Positions 23,700 through 32,709 of a stretch of 48,330 nucleotides of DNA are shown here, one piece after another. The stretch is from Microcoleus sp. bin48.metabat.b7b8b9.023 (lineage in GTDB: Bacteria; Cyanobacteriota; Cyanobacteriia; Cyanobacteriales; Microcoleaceae), in NCBI RefSeq assembly GCF_013299185.1, contig NZ_JAAFKG010000051.1:1-48330 (forward strand), written 5' to 3'. The position numbers and the translations under genes were made by a program. The notes under the pieces are model-generated. The model was not told the origin of the DNA. It did not search any database and saw nothing but the letters and a program-made list of their open reading frames with translations. Within the stretch, counting starts at the first letter, position 1, and each line of letters begins with the position of its first letter.

Positions 23700-26423
23700 T
23701 TAGCCTTGATTCACCACCGAAGGTTTTAAACTGTCCCGCGACTCGGGAGAGTTAACTAAACTGCTTTGACTTACCACAGATTCCTTAATCGGCTTCCGGG
23801 CTTCAATCAAAGTCAGAGCTTTCGTGACACCTTCGGGTAAAATCACCACCAAACTGCCTGCTGGTGCTTGATCTAAAGCCTGGTTAACAGCAATTGTCTC
23901 GTCGAGAATCAACTCGTATTCAACTTTAGACTTGTCTGGGGTGCGTGCGGCAATAGCCTCCGCAATCCCTTGGCAAATTAACTTAGCCACCACACCGGGA
24001 TCTCGGCCACGTCTGTCAAGATCTTCTTTGACAATAATCCGATCGAACATATCGGCAGAAAGTTTGCCCAAGGTGACAAAATCTTCATCTCGTCTATCCC
24101 CCGGCGCGCCAACTACCCCGATCCGCATTCCATCCCAATTCTGCACAAAACTACCCAAAGCTTTGTAGCTGTGCGGGTTGTGGGCGTAGTCCAGCAAGGC
24201 GTGATAGCTGCCCAAATTAAACAGGTTCATCCGTCCGGGAGTTTGGCCAACCGATGCTTGGAAGCTTGACAAAGCAGTCCTAATATCTTCTATTTTCACT
24301 CCCTGAGCAAAAGCCGCCAAACAAGCCGCTAAAGCATTGGCAATCATAAACGGCGCGCGCCCGCCCATCGTCAGCGGTACGTTCACAGCCTGCTCAATTC
24401 TCAGCGTCCAATCGCCTTTGAGGATAGACAAGTAGCCGTTTTCGTAAATTGCTGCCAGCCCGCCCGCAGCGGTGTGTTTGGCAACCAATTCGTTGTCTGG
24501 GTTCATTGAAAAATATGCAATTTGAGCCTTGACACGCTGCGCCATTTGTGATACTAGCGGGTCGTCTGCATTCAAAACTGCATAGCCTTTGGGCATTACT
24601 GACTCGACGAGGACGCTCTTGAGTTTGGCTAGTTGTTCCACGGTGTCGATGTCGCCGATTCCCAAGTGATCCGCCGCGACGTTCAAGACGACGCCGACAT
24701 CGCACTGATCGAAGCCCAAGCCCGATCGCAAAATTCCGCCTCTAGCCGTTTCCAGCACCGCCACTTCCACGGTGGGATCGGACAAAATCAAATGAGCGCT
24801 TTGCGGCCCGGTATTATCTCCGCTTTCGACTAAATATTCGCCGATGTAAGTGCCGTCGGTAGTCGTGTAGCCGGTAATTTGACCGGTTTGCTTGACGATG
24901 TGGGCCAGCAGGCGAGTGGTTGTAGTTTTACCGTTGGTTCCCGTCACCGCTAAAATCGGCACTCGGGTGGGTTGAGGCGAGGGGAACAGCATATCGAATA
25001 CTGCGCCGGCGACGTTGCGGGGCAAACCCTGGCTCGGGGCGACGTGCATTCTGAAACCGGGTGCTGCGTTGACTTCGACGATGACGCCGTTGACATCGCG
25101 CAGCGGTACGGAAATATCGTCTGTTACTACGTCAATGCCGGCGATGTCTAAACCGATGATTTTGGCGACTCGGGAAAATAGCCAGACGTTTTCGGGGTGA
25201 ATTTCGTCGGTGCGATCGACTGCAATGCCACCGGTACTCAAGTTTGCTGTCGCGCGCAAGAATACTCTTTCGCCGGCCGGCAATACCGAGTCCATCGCGT
25301 AGCCTTGTTTTTGCAGCAAATCGAGGGTCAATTTGTCGATCGTAATTCGGGTGAGCACGTTGTCGTGTCCGTCTCCCCGCTGCGGATCGCGGTTTACTTC
25401 TTCAACGAGCTGTTCTACTGTAGACTTGCCATCTCCCACAACGTTAGCGGGGACTCGTTCGGCGACTGCTACGACTTGTCCGTTGACTACTAATACTCTG
25501 TGGTCGCGCCCGGTGTAGTAGCGCTCGACAATCACACTCTTGGTTTTTGAGGCATTGCTGGCTAAATCGTAGGCTTCTTCTGCTACTTCCCAGGAGTTGA
25601 TGTCGATCGTAATTCCGCGGCCGTGGTTGCCGTCTAGCGGTTTGAGGACGATCGGATAACCGCCCACATCTTCTATTGCTCCTTCCAGTTCGTCTAAATA
25701 ATTAATCACCGTCCCTCTGGGAACCGGTACGCCAGCAGCCCCGAGGATATTTTTGGTACCTTCCTTATCGCAGGCTAGTTCTACCCCCAAAACTCCCGTG
25801 CGGTTGCTGAGAGTTGCCTGAATCCGCTTTTGGTGCACCCCGTAACCGAGCTGAATCATAAACCGGGCGCTCAAAGGTATCCAGGGAATGCCCCGCGCTT
25901 CTGCTTCCTTGATCAGTGTTTCGGTACTCGGGCCCAGGGCCGCCGACAAAGCAAACTCTCTGAGATCTCTCAAATCTTGGGCTAATTCCGCTGCTGGATA
26001 GCTTCCAGTATCGGCAATGCTCTGGCACATCCGCACGCCCGCCCGGGTGGCATAGCGACCTGCTTGTTCGTTTTGATACTCGATTACTACTTGGTAAATG
26101 CCTGGGGTAGCAGTCTCGCGGGTGCGACCAAACCCGACCGGCATTCCTGCCATTTCCTGAAGTTCTAGGGCTACGTGTTCGATGACGTGTCCCATCATTG
26201 TGCCTTCTCTGACCCGTTGCAGGAAGCCTCCCTGATGGCCGGGCGAACAGTGATGGTCGTCCAAACTCGGGAGTGTGGCGGTCAACCCTTCGTAGAAGCC
26301 AGGAATTTCAGATGTGGTTTTATCTGCCAACTCCTCTAAATCCAGACGCATGAGGACGAGTTTGTGGCGTCTGATGCTCCAGTAGTTGGGGCCGCGTAAC
26401 GTCTGGATTTTAAGTATTTTCAT
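23700..26423 (-). CDS. cphA: Cyanophycin synthetase
   Basis: The 907-residue enzyme builds cyanophycin (multi-L-arginyl-poly-L-aspartate), adding Asp and Arg alternately with ATP. The N-terminal domain (1-160) has the family-specific HHCSPGHQGGFLQRVREGTMMGHVIEH. An ATP-grasp domain (about 220-480, KPLDGNHGRGITI, IVEVNAAPGFRMH) follows. A Mur-ligase-like domain begins at 485 with P-loop GTNGKTTTT (495-503) and contains DYAHNPHS. The length is normal (about 870-910). The Ser-rich tail is variable. It lies downstream of cphB on the same strand with 340 bp and a hairpin between them. Confidence 0.98.
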   Translation of the reverse strand: MKILKIQTLRGPNYWSIRRHKLVLMRLDLEELADKTTSEIPGFYEGLTATLPSLDDHHCSPGHQGGFLQRVREGTMMGHVIEHVALELQEMAGMPVGFGRTRETATPGIYQVVIEYQNEQAGRYATRAGVRMCQSIADTGSYPAAELAQDLRDLREFALSAALGPSTETLIKEAEARGIPWIPLSARFMIQLGYGVHQKRIQATLSNRTGVLGVELACDKEGTKNILGAAGVPVPRGTVINYLDELEGAIEDVGGYPIVLKPLDGNHGRGITIDINSWEVAEEAYDLASNASKTKSVIVERYYTGRDHRVLVVNGQVVAVAERVPANVVGDGKSTVEQLVEEVNRDPQRGDGHDNVLTRITIDKLTLDLLQKQGYAMDSVLPAGERVFLRATANLSTGGIAVDRTDEIHPENVWLFSRVAKIIGLDIAGIDVVTDDISVPLRDVNGVIVEVNAAPGFRMHVAPSQGLPRNVAGAVFDMLFPSPQPTRVPILAVTGTNGKTTTTRLLAHIVKQTGQITGYTTTDGTYIGEYLVESGDNTGPQSAHLILSDPTVEVAVLETARGGILRSGLGFDQCDVGVVLNVAADHLGIGDIDTVEQLAKLKSVLVESVMPKGYAVLNADDPLVSQMAQRVKAQIAYFSMNPDNELVAKHTAAGGLAAIYENGYLSILKGDWTLRIEQAVNVPLTMGGRAPFMIANALAACLAAFAQGVKIEDIRTALSSFQASVGQTPGRMNLFNLGSYHALLDYAHNPHSYKALGSFVQNWDGMRIGVVGAPGDRRDEDFVTLGKLSADMFDRIIVKEDLDRRGRDPGVVAKLICQGIAEAIAARTPDKSKVEYELILDETIAVNQALDQAPAGSLVVILPEGVTKALTLIEARKPIKESVVSQSSLVNSPESRDSLKPSVVNQG

Positions 26424-26624
26424 GACTGTCAGAGGGGTATGGGTCGCTAAATCTTATAGGTAATTGCAGCATTTATTCAATTTGGAGCTAGATTGCTCGA
26501 TCGACTGTTCGCTGCGAACAGTTTTGCATTGAATTTCCAGTTATAGGCAGCCAGCGAAAGAAAATTAATGCCCCAGCGATCGGCTAGAAACAAGTGCAGG
26601 TCAAGGGCAGGAACAAACTAGAAG

Positions 26625-26661
26625 CCAGAAGGTAGAATAAGACTGTGATTCTACCTTCTGG
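26625..26661. terminator. Hairpin between cphB and cphA
   Basis: CCAGAAGGTAGAAT (26625-26638) pairs perfectly with ATTCTACCTTCTGG (26648-26661) around a 9-base loop, 103 bases after the cphB stop. No T-run follows on the minus strand, so it may be a weak terminator or a processing/stabilising stem that uncouples cphA from cphB. The rest of 26424-26763 shows no gene. Confidence 0.55.
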
Positions 26662-26763
26662 TGTCAGCCCGTCGCTGCTTTGGAATACATCCTTCTGTTG
26701 TATCTTTGATTGGGCCCAAATGCCGCATACTTTCTGCCCGATCGATGACTCTGATATTCTGCG

Positions 26764-27657
26764 TTAGTTTGCTGTGCGGCATTCCAAAGGCCAGCCAGAC
26801 TCGGAACAGGCTGCCGATGGCATTGGTTTGCCTAGGGGCATATTGTAGCAATCTCCGTGACACAAGACGTGCAAGCGCATATTGAACAGACTTAAGGGTT
26901 CTGTCGCTGCTACCATTGCCTCGTTGGTATAAAAATTATCCCTAGAATCAACAATAGTCACCGTGCCTTTACCTAGAACCTTCATAGTATCGTCTCCCTC
27001 AAACAAAGCGCAGGTATCTTCGTCAATACCAATAGCGATGCGATCGGGATGGCAAGCAACAGCCGACAACAAGCGAGCCATGCGGTTGCGGTTGTGAAAA
27101 TGCTGGTCTACGATGATATCGGGAATAATGTTAAGTCCGTTTGCCATGTCTACCAAAGAGCGGTTGGGTGACGCGCCGCTTCCGCCACCTGCAATCATGT
27201 GATATCCCATCACCGCAGCACCCGCACTGGTACCGGCGAGGGTAATCTTCCCTTCCAGAGTATATTCGCGAATTTTTTCCATCAGCGGAGTGTCCGCCAG
27301 CAGCCCGCAGAGCCGCAGTTGGTCGCCACCTGTGATGAATACGCCCGTACAGTCTTCCAAGTAATCTTTCCAGACGGGGTTTTCGCCTTGTTCGCGTTCG
27401 CGGATGTCAATGACTTTGACGGCGCTCACGCCCATTTCGTCAAATATGGTGCGATAGCGGTTGCTAATTCCTTCGGGATCTCGGGAAGCGCAGGGAACGA
27501 TCGCCAGCCGAGCGTTTGTACCCCCAGCACGGCAAAAAAAGGTATTCAGAATCTCTCGCCCGTGAACCTTGTCTTCGGCTCCTCCGATGACCATAATCGA
27601 GGTTTTCGTGCGCTGGGAAAGATTGTGTTCTAGGGCTTGAGATGTCAACTGCTGCAT
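26764..27657 (-). CDS. cphB: Cyanophycinase
   Basis: The 297-residue serine exopeptidase (peptidase family S51) releases beta-Asp-Arg dipeptides from cyanophycin. It shows the N-terminal strand TSIMVIGGAEDK, GVFITGGDQLRL, the nucleophile motif GTSAGAA (S144), the substrate-region QHFHNRNRMARL and GIGIDEDTCAL-type sequence (AIGIDEDTCALFEGD). The frame is open to 27804, but ATG 27657 with AGGAAG upstream (minus sense) gives the normal N-terminus. The last ~25 residues, rich in Cys and Pro (GKPMPSAACSESGWPLECRTAN), appear longer than in usual cyanophycinases. Confidence 0.96.
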   Translation of the reverse strand: MQQLTSQALEHNLSQRTKTSIMVIGGAEDKVHGREILNTFFCRAGGTNARLAIVPCASRDPEGISNRYRTIFDEMGVSAVKVIDIREREQGENPVWKDYLEDCTGVFITGGDQLRLCGLLADTPLMEKIREYTLEGKITLAGTSAGAAVMGYHMIAGGGSGASPNRSLVDMANGLNIIPDIIVDQHFHNRNRMARLLSAVACHPDRIAIGIDEDTCALFEGDDTMKVLGKGTVTIVDSRDNFYTNEAMVAATEPLSLFNMRLHVLCHGDCYNMPLGKPMPSAACSESGWPLECRTAN

Positions 27658-27979
27658 GGTGTGTCTTCCTCTGTGAGATGTGAAATTAAATTTTGCCGTG
27701 CCTGTGAGTACAATGGGGCTTTTTAAGAGTAAATATTTTTTGGTGCGAGTAAGGTGCCATCGCGCGATCGCGCAGTTGTTTAAGGGCGATTTTACAAAAG
27801 TCACCGTCCTGAGAACAGATGATTGTTGTACAAAATCGGCTCGCGGACAAAGGAAGAGAATTTAAGTGGCAAAAATTCTCAGAAATTATAAGAAATTATA
27901 AAGAATAAAGCAATTACTGAAAACCGATCGGCCTCTCCGGGTCAAACTAGAGGTGATGTATCAATAAATTCCAATAATT
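27658..27979. other. Divergent intergenic region cphB/trmD
   Basis: This is 322 bp between the divergently transcribed cphB and trmD genes, so it must carry both promoters. It contains one HIP1-type GCGATCGCGC near 27765 and AT-rich tracts (AGAAATTATAAGAAATTATAAAG near 27880-27905), which could include promoter elements. No gene or defined operator is seen. Confidence 0.5.
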
Positions 27980-28654
27980 GTGCGATTTGACGTTGTTACC
28001 CTGTTTCCAGAATTTTTCCTGGCTCCCCTAGCGTCGGGACTCATGGGCAAAGCCTTAGCTAAAAATATTGCTGAGGTAAATTTTGTCAATCCCCGCCATT
28101 TTACCACAGACAAGCACCAGCGAGTCGATGACGAACCTTACGGGGGCGGAGTGGGGATGCTGATGAAGCCGGAACCAATTTTTGCTGCGGTGGAATCGCT
28201 ACCGGTTTTGCCGAGGCGGGAGGTGATTTTGCTGACTCCCCAGGGCGAACCGATGCAGCAGCCGATGTTTCGGGAGTTCGCCACCGGGCGCGATCAGTTG
28301 GTGTTGATTTGCGGTCATTATGAGGGTGTGGACGATCGAGTGCTGCACTTGGTAACTCGCGAGGTGTCTCTAGGCGATTTTGTGCTCACAGGCGGCGAAA
28401 TTCCGGCCTTGGCTTTGATTAATGGGGTTTTGCGATTGTTGCGGGGAACTGTGGCGAAGGAAGATTCGCTGAAATTTGAGAGTTTTGAAGACGGACTTTT
28501 GGACTATCCGCAGTACACTCGGCCGGCCGATTTTCGGGGATTGAAGGTGCCCGACGTGTTGCTATCTGGTAATCACGCAGAAATTGCTCGCTGGCGCAAA
28601 GAACAGCAAATTGAAAGAACTCGATCGCGCCGCCCGGATTTGCTAGCGGATTAA
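27980..28654 (+). CDS. trmD: tRNA (guanine-37-N1)-methyltransferase
   Basis: The 224-residue SPOUT-class enzyme methylates G37 of tRNAs with CCN/CUN/CGG anticodons to prevent +1 frameshifting. It shows the start RFDVVTLFPEFF, DDEPYGGGVGMLMKPEP, the trefoil-knot region ICGHYEGVDDRV and SLGDFVLTGGE, and DYPQYTRP for tRNA binding. It starts at GTG 27980. It is slightly shorter than the E. coli enzyme (255) at the C-terminus, as usual in cyanobacteria. The downstream gene is probably independent. Confidence 0.97.
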   Translation: MRFDVVTLFPEFFLAPLASGLMGKALAKNIAEVNFVNPRHFTTDKHQRVDDEPYGGGVGMLMKPEPIFAAVESLPVLPRREVILLTPQGEPMQQPMFREFATGRDQLVLICGHYEGVDDRVLHLVTREVSLGDFVLTGGEIPALALINGVLRLLRGTVAKEDSLKFESFEDGLLDYPQYTRPADFRGLKVPDVLLSGNHAEIARWRKEQQIERTRSRRPDLLAD

Positions 28655-28727
28655 TTAACTGTAGGCTGTGGGCTGTGGGCTGTTGACATTTTTGATTTAA
28701 CACTTCTGATTTTTTCCCAGAGAATTT

Positions 28728-30104
28728 ATGCTGAAAAATCAACTTTTGTGCTGTTGGGCGATCGCCTTTTTCCTCGCGGGTGAAGTTACTCTAAATTTAA
28801 CTCCCAGCAGCGGTGGCAAATGGTTAAATATTAACCAGGAAGCTTTGGCCAGAAGCAGCGGCGGCAGCAGTGGAGGAAGTAGTGGCGGGCGATCGAGTTC
28901 TTCTAGTTCTTCTTCCAGTTCTTCTTCCAGTTCCAGCCGTTCTAGTTCTTCTACTTCTTCTACTTCTTCTACTTCCAGTAACAGCCGATCGAATAGTGCT
29001 GCTAGCTCCAGTCCCAGCCGCCCCAGCAACAGCGGCAACACTGGGGGAAGAGTTCGCAGCGGCTCTTTTGACAAGCCCGCCGCACCTGCACCTGTCGCCG
29101 CACCTAACCCTCCGATTCCGCCACAATCTAGCAATAACAGAACTGTAATTATCCAGCAGCGCACCTACAATTCAGGGCCGAGTTATGTAGTTCCTTACAA
29201 TTCCGGTAACGGTCAACAAAATACAGGTTCCAACCAACAGCCCGCAAGTAATCCAGCACCAGTTACCACTGACAATAATTCGGGCGACAGCGATACCAGT
29301 TCGCCATCTTCAGACACTCTCGATAACAGTCAGCAAAATATCGGTTCAGAGCAACAACCAGCCGTCAATGCACCAGCACCAATTACCACTGATAATAACT
29401 CGAATAGCCCTCCGAGTTCGGAATCTGATGATGATTGGAAAATTGTAGTGTTTTGGCTGTTTGTTGCTGGAGGTTGCGTTGCGTTAATAGCCTACTGTAT
29501 TTACTATTATCGACAACACCCTGCCAAAGAATCTAAGAAACACATTTTTGCAGTCACTAAGTTGCAAATTGTCATGTTAGCAGAAGCTCGCGAAGTCCCA
29601 AGTCAGTTAACTGAATTGACGTTAAATTATGATACAACAAATGCGAGTCAACGTGCGGAGTTTTTGCAAGAATCTGTCTTGATTGTGTTGAGGAATCTGG
29701 AAAATTGGACTCACGTTTGTGCGAATTCTCAGATAGTCGAAAGTCGAGAAAAAGCAACGCAAATATTCAATCAAATTTCCATCCAAGAACGCAGCAAATT
29801 AAGTGTGGAAACTTTGAGTATGGTGAATGGCGATATCCGTCACAGACAGTCTGTTAGTGCTGGCGACGAAGAGCCTGGAGAGTATATTGCAGTCACGTTT
29901 TTGATAGGAACAGAGGATAGCCGACCTCTGTTTGGAGACATTCGCGATGTTGCAAAGTTGAAAGCAGTGTTAGAAAAATCGGCGGCTACTCCTGCCCAGA
30001 ATCTACTGGTTTTAGAGGTGATTTGGAGTCCGCAGCAGGAAACCGATAGTTTGACGGGCGATGATTTGTTGGGTGCTTATCCGGATTTGATTCGGGTTGC
30101 TTGA
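28728..30104 (+). CDS. DUF1517-family membrane protein with Ser-rich region
   Basis: The 458-residue protein begins with a signal-type hydrophobic segment (LLCCWAIAFFLAGEVTLNL). A very Ser-rich low-complexity stretch (about 43-100) and a Pro/Asn/Gln-rich linker to ~235 follow. A transmembrane helix near 240-262 (IVVFWLFVAGGCVALIAYCIYYY) leads to a folded C-terminal domain: VTKLQIVMLAEAREVPSQLTELTLNYDTTN, REKATQIFNQISIQERSKLSVETLS, GEYIAVTFLIGT and LLVLEVIWSPQQETDSLTGDDLLGAYPDL. This order matches DUF1517 proteins of cyanobacteria and plastids, of unknown role. The poly-Ser coding tract (TCTTCTAGTTCTTC-like) is prone to length change. Confidence 0.8.
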   Translation: MLKNQLLCCWAIAFFLAGEVTLNLTPSSGGKWLNINQEALARSSGGSSGGSSGGRSSSSSSSSSSSSSSSRSSSSTSSTSSTSSNSRSNSAASSSPSRPSNSGNTGGRVRSGSFDKPAAPAPVAAPNPPIPPQSSNNRTVIIQQRTYNSGPSYVVPYNSGNGQQNTGSNQQPASNPAPVTTDNNSGDSDTSSPSSDTLDNSQQNIGSEQQPAVNAPAPITTDNNSNSPPSSESDDDWKIVVFWLFVAGGCVALIAYCIYYYRQHPAKESKKHIFAVTKLQIVMLAEAREVPSQLTELTLNYDTTNASQRAEFLQESVLIVLRNLENWTHVCANSQIVESREKATQIFNQISIQERSKLSVETLSMVNGDIRHRQSVSAGDEEPGEYIAVTFLIGTEDSRPLFGDIRDVAKLKAVLEKSAATPAQNLLVLEVIWSPQQETDSLTGDDLLGAYPDLIRVA

Positions 30105-30220
30105 CGACCCAGGGCTCAGCTAGCGTTTTAGTTTGGCAATTTTTTGGTGTTTTGGGCGATCGCTCTTTTGGTTGATATTTGTTAGGATTTTACGAGCAAA
30201 TAGTCAATTCGTACAAGCCT

Positions 30221-30492
30221 GGATTTTGCGGACTGAAGTCCTCACTACAAACCTGGATTTTGCGGACTGAAGTCCTCACTACAAACCTGGATTTTGCGGA
30301 CTGAAGTCCTCACTACAAACCTGGATTTTGCGGACTGAAGTCCTCACTACAAACCTGGATTTTGCGGACTGAAGTCCTCACTACAAACCTGGATTTTGCG
30401 GACTGAAGTCCTCACTACAAACCTGGATTTTGCGGACTGAAGTCCTCACTACAAACCTGGATTTTGCGGACTGAAGTCCTCACTACAAACCT
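30221..30492. repeat. Eight identical 34 bp tandem copies of the GGACTGAAGTCC palindromic repeat
   Basis: Copies start at 30221, 30255, 30289, 30323, 30357, 30391, 30425 and 30459. Each is GGATTTTGC, core GGACTGAAGTCC, then TCACTACAAACCT. On the minus strand this reads as leader GGTTTGTAGTGA, core GGACTTCAGTCC. Apart from the flanks the copies appear identical and there are no unique spacers, so it is a recently expanded array and not a CRISPR. It abuts the truncated zeta-toxin remnant. Confidence 0.95.
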
Positions 30493-30507
30493 GTTGGAAG
30501 TTGTTAA

Positions 30508-30810
30508 ACTAAAGATTATACAATTAACTTAATTTATTTTTGGTTGCGATCGCCCGAACTGGCCGTAGCAAGAGTAGCCCGACGAGTAGCTAGCGGCGGT
30601 CATTCTATCCCAGAAGATGTCATCCGCCGCCGCTATGACAGAGGCAGAAAAAATCTGCTATCTTTGTATTTACCATTATGTGATGGGTGGATGGTCTACG
30701 ATAGCTCAGAAAATTATCCAATGTTGGTCGCTGAACAGATAATTAATCGGCAACAACCCATCATTCATAACAGTGGGATTTGGAATCAAATTAGTGATGA
30801 ATTAAGATGA
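30508..30810 (+). pseudogene. Zeta-toxin/AAA-kinase family remnant, C-terminal piece only
   Basis: From TTG 30544 the frame reads RSPELAVARVARRVASGGHSIPEDVIRRRYDRGRKNLLSLYLPLCDGWMVYDSS..PMLVAEQIINRQQPIIHNSGIWNQI. The R-V-x-x-G-G-H-x-I-P-E-D-V-I-R-R-R-Y segment is the C-terminal part of zeta-toxin-like P-loop kinases (UDP-sugar or unknown substrate phosphorylation). The N-terminal half with the Walker A motif is missing: an in-frame stop at 30505-30507 and then the 34 bp repeat array occupy that place. It is therefore a decapitated gene, probably inactive. It overlaps the next small gene by four bases (ATGA). Confidence 0.7.
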
Positions 30811-30983
30811 ACGAACAAGAAATGATTGCTTTACACAAAAAAATTGATGCTGGAGTTAAAGCGGCCGTGGCAGCAGCTATAGAAAGACACCGTAAATTAG
30901 GTGAATCTATTGCTGTTTGGCAAGATGGGAAAGTAGTAATTTTAACAGCCGATCGCATTTCTCCAATATCTGCCGAAAAATAA
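30807..30983 (+). CDS. Small conserved-type partner of zeta-like proteins (58 aa)
   Basis: ATG 30807 overlaps the zeta-remnant stop. The 58-residue product reads MNEQEMIALHKKIDAGVKAA, VAAAIERHRKLGESIAVWQD and GKVVILTADRISPISAEK. A helix followed by the strand-turn R-K-L-G-E-S-I-A-V-W-x-D-G-K-V-V resembles small proteins encoded next to zeta-type kinases in cyanobacteria, probable antitoxin or accessory subunits. It remains intact although its neighbour has lost its N-terminal half. The function is inferred from context only. Confidence 0.65.
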   Translation: MNEQEMIALHKKIDAGVKAAVAAAIERHRKLGESIAVWQDGKVVILTADRISPISAEK

Positions 30984-31076
30984 AAAAGGTCGATCGCCCA
31001 AAAAACTTACTCATCTCCACGCAGACTGTGAAATAATTGTCTGCTGTCTGCATTTGACAAACATCTACTTTTTTAC

Positions 31077-31556
31077 ATGAACATCCGCATCGGTAACGGT
31101 TACGACATTCACTGCTTAGTTCCAGAACGCCCCTTGATCCTCGGTGGCGTCCACATTCCCCACGAATTAGGCCTATTAGGACACAGCGATGCAGACGTAC
31201 TCACCCACGCGATTATGGACGCGATGCTGGGAGCTCTGTGTTTGGGAGATATCGGCCTCTATTTCCCGCCAACTGACCCAAAATGGAAAGGTGCAGACAG
31301 TCTCGTGTTGCTGGCACAAGTCAATCAGTTAATATTAGATAAAGGCTGGGAAATTGGCAATATTGACTCGGTGGTTGTGGCCGAACGTCCGAAGCTGAAA
31401 CCGCATATTAAGCAAATGTGCGATCGCCTTTCTGCTGTTCTACAATTAAAACCAGACCAAGTTGCCATCAAAGCTACTACCAACGAAAAGTTAGGGCCCG
31501 TGGGGAGAGAGGAAGGAATTGCAGCCTATGCTGTAGTTTTGCTGGGCAAAAAATAG
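31077..31556 (+). CDS. ispF: 2-C-methyl-D-erythritol 2,4-cyclodiphosphate synthase
   Basis: The 159-residue enzyme of the MEP isoprenoid pathway converts CDP-ME 2-phosphate to MEcPP with loss of CMP. Metal ligands are D10 and H12 (GYDIHCL) and H44 ([16 protein letters not shown]). [11 protein letters not shown] and the C-terminal [25 protein letters not shown] are typical. It forms a trimer with active sites between subunits. The length is normal. Start ATG 31077 lies after TTTTTTAC. No operon partner is clear; the next gene begins 44 bp later. Confidence 0.98.
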   Translation: MNIRIGNGYDIHCLVPERPLILGGVHIPHELGLLGHSDADVLTHAIMDAMLGALCLGDIGLYFPPTDPKWKGADSLVLLAQVNQLILDKGWEIGNIDSVVVAERPKLKPHIKQMCDRLSAVLQLKPDQVAIKATTNEKLGPVGREEGIAAYAVVLLGKK

Positions 31557-31600
31557 TTTTCAGGTTCTGACGATTGTCAACCGATTTAGGAGTCAAATCT

Positions 31601-32119
31601 ATGCTTGCCACAAACTTGGAAATCGAAATGCCGATCGACGTTGATATTATCGCATTAGATAAAGACGATCGGGTAGTCATGCTGATTGAAGTCAAAATTA
31701 TTCAAGCTCAAGAACCAGCAGCCAAGCAAAAGATTGCTGACTACATGATATCTTGGATGAAAGCTGTGTTAGCCAAGATGTCGGAGCAGCGCACCATAAT
31801 TCCCTATGCTATGTTTGTTGACACCGAACAAATTCAGATTTTCAAATGGGACGGAGTAAATTTATCTGAACCTGTTTGTTCTCTAAACACTGGTGAGATA
31901 CTTCGCAATTATGAGCCGGAATTTCACAACAAGCGGATATTTAAGCGATACCTAACAAGATTGATTGAAGCATGGCTGCGCGACTTAGCTTATAATTGGA
32001 AGTCTGAGATTCCAACTGCGTCAGAACAGATAGAACAAATCGGTTTGCTGCCACTGCTAGCAGGTGGAACTACAAAATCAGGAGTAGAAATTGGTGGCAA
32101 TTTTATATATCGAGACTAA
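31601..32119 (+). CDS. Hypothetical protein with PD-(D/E)XK-like core
   Basis: The 172-residue protein starts at ATG 31601 with TTAGGAG eight bases upstream; the frame is open from TTG 31574. It has the strand pattern MPIDVDIIALDKDDRVVMLIEVKIIQ: an acidic strand followed by E-V-K, as in PD-(D/E)XK nucleases. Then come a helix with KQKIADYMISWMKAVLAKM and a strand YAMFVDTEQIQIFKWD. This resembles cyanobacterial restriction-like hypotheticals. It overlaps the following PIN-type gene by about 26 bp, so the two are translated together. Nuclease activity is a prediction only. Confidence 0.6.
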   Translation: MLATNLEIEMPIDVDIIALDKDDRVVMLIEVKIIQAQEPAAKQKIADYMISWMKAVLAKMSEQRTIIPYAMFVDTEQIQIFKWDGVNLSEPVCSLNTGEILRNYEPEFHNKRIFKRYLTRLIEAWLRDLAYNWKSEIPTASEQIEQIGLLPLLAGGTTKSGVEIGGNFIYRD

Positions 32120-32699
32120 CTTTTTGATGAGCATTGCTACAGGACGCGACCCTGATGCTAACAACTTGTTGTTAAGTGTACCGACATCAGTCAACATAGC
32201 AATACCAGATATTTGCTGCATGGAAGCACTATCAGCTTTAGAAGACGAGATCAAGCGACGCAACCGTTTTTTCGGTGAAATGCAAAAACAAATCAGTCAG
32301 CTAAAGCGAGATAAAACTTCAGCATCTGCCCAGTCTCTTGTCTTCCACTTAGAGGAAGCCCTTACCGAGAATGAGGGGCTGCTCAATGATATTAATGCAC
32401 GTCTTTTTAATGCTCTTGATTTGTTGGTTGCCAAGGTAGAAATGATCCAATTAACAGCGCAAATACTTCGAGAAAATTTGGATTCAATTTTTATTGAAGA
32501 AGACCCGACAGACAATTTAATTCTCAACTGCATTTTGAACCATGCACACTTACAACCTAATCAAGTTAAGGTATTTTTGAGCAATAATACAAAGGAATTT
32601 GGTCTGCCATCAGTTCAAGATGCTTTGCGGGAAGTAGGGATAACCAAGTATTTTTCGCGTACTGAAGACTTTCTAGGGTGGTTGCAATCTCAGTCGTAG
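32094..32699 (+). CDS. PIN-like domain protein
   Basis: The frame starts at TTG 32091 or GTG 32094, with GGAG at 32081-32084. The ~201-residue protein begins VAILYIETNFLMSIATGRDP, matching the first strand of a group of PIN-like proteins with E-T-N in place of D-x-N. Then follow CCMEALSALEDE (second acidic site), a long central coiled segment (FFGEMQKQISQLKRDKT..SLVFHLEEALTENEG), EEDPTDNLILNCILNHA and VFLSNNTKEFG. The acidic set is complete for a ribonuclease. It overlaps the preceding nuclease-like gene and may be its functional partner. Confidence 0.65.
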   Translation: MAILYIETNFLMSIATGRDPDANNLLLSVPTSVNIAIPDICCMEALSALEDEIKRRNRFFGEMQKQISQLKRDKTSASAQSLVFHLEEALTENEGLLNDINARLFNALDLLVAKVEMIQLTAQILRENLDSIFIEEDPTDNLILNCILNHAHLQPNQVKVFLSNNTKEFGLPSVQDALREVGITKYFSRTEDFLGWLQSQS

Positions 32700-32709
32700 T
32701 TGGACGGAA

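Noticed and set aside
28739..29164. Leu/Glu-rich frame opposite the Ser-rich region
   Set aside because: Antisense of the poly-Ser coding repeat; low complexity only.
30221..30492. CRISPR array
   Set aside because: The period is 34 bp with the whole unit repeated; there are no unique spacers, and no cas genes are nearby.
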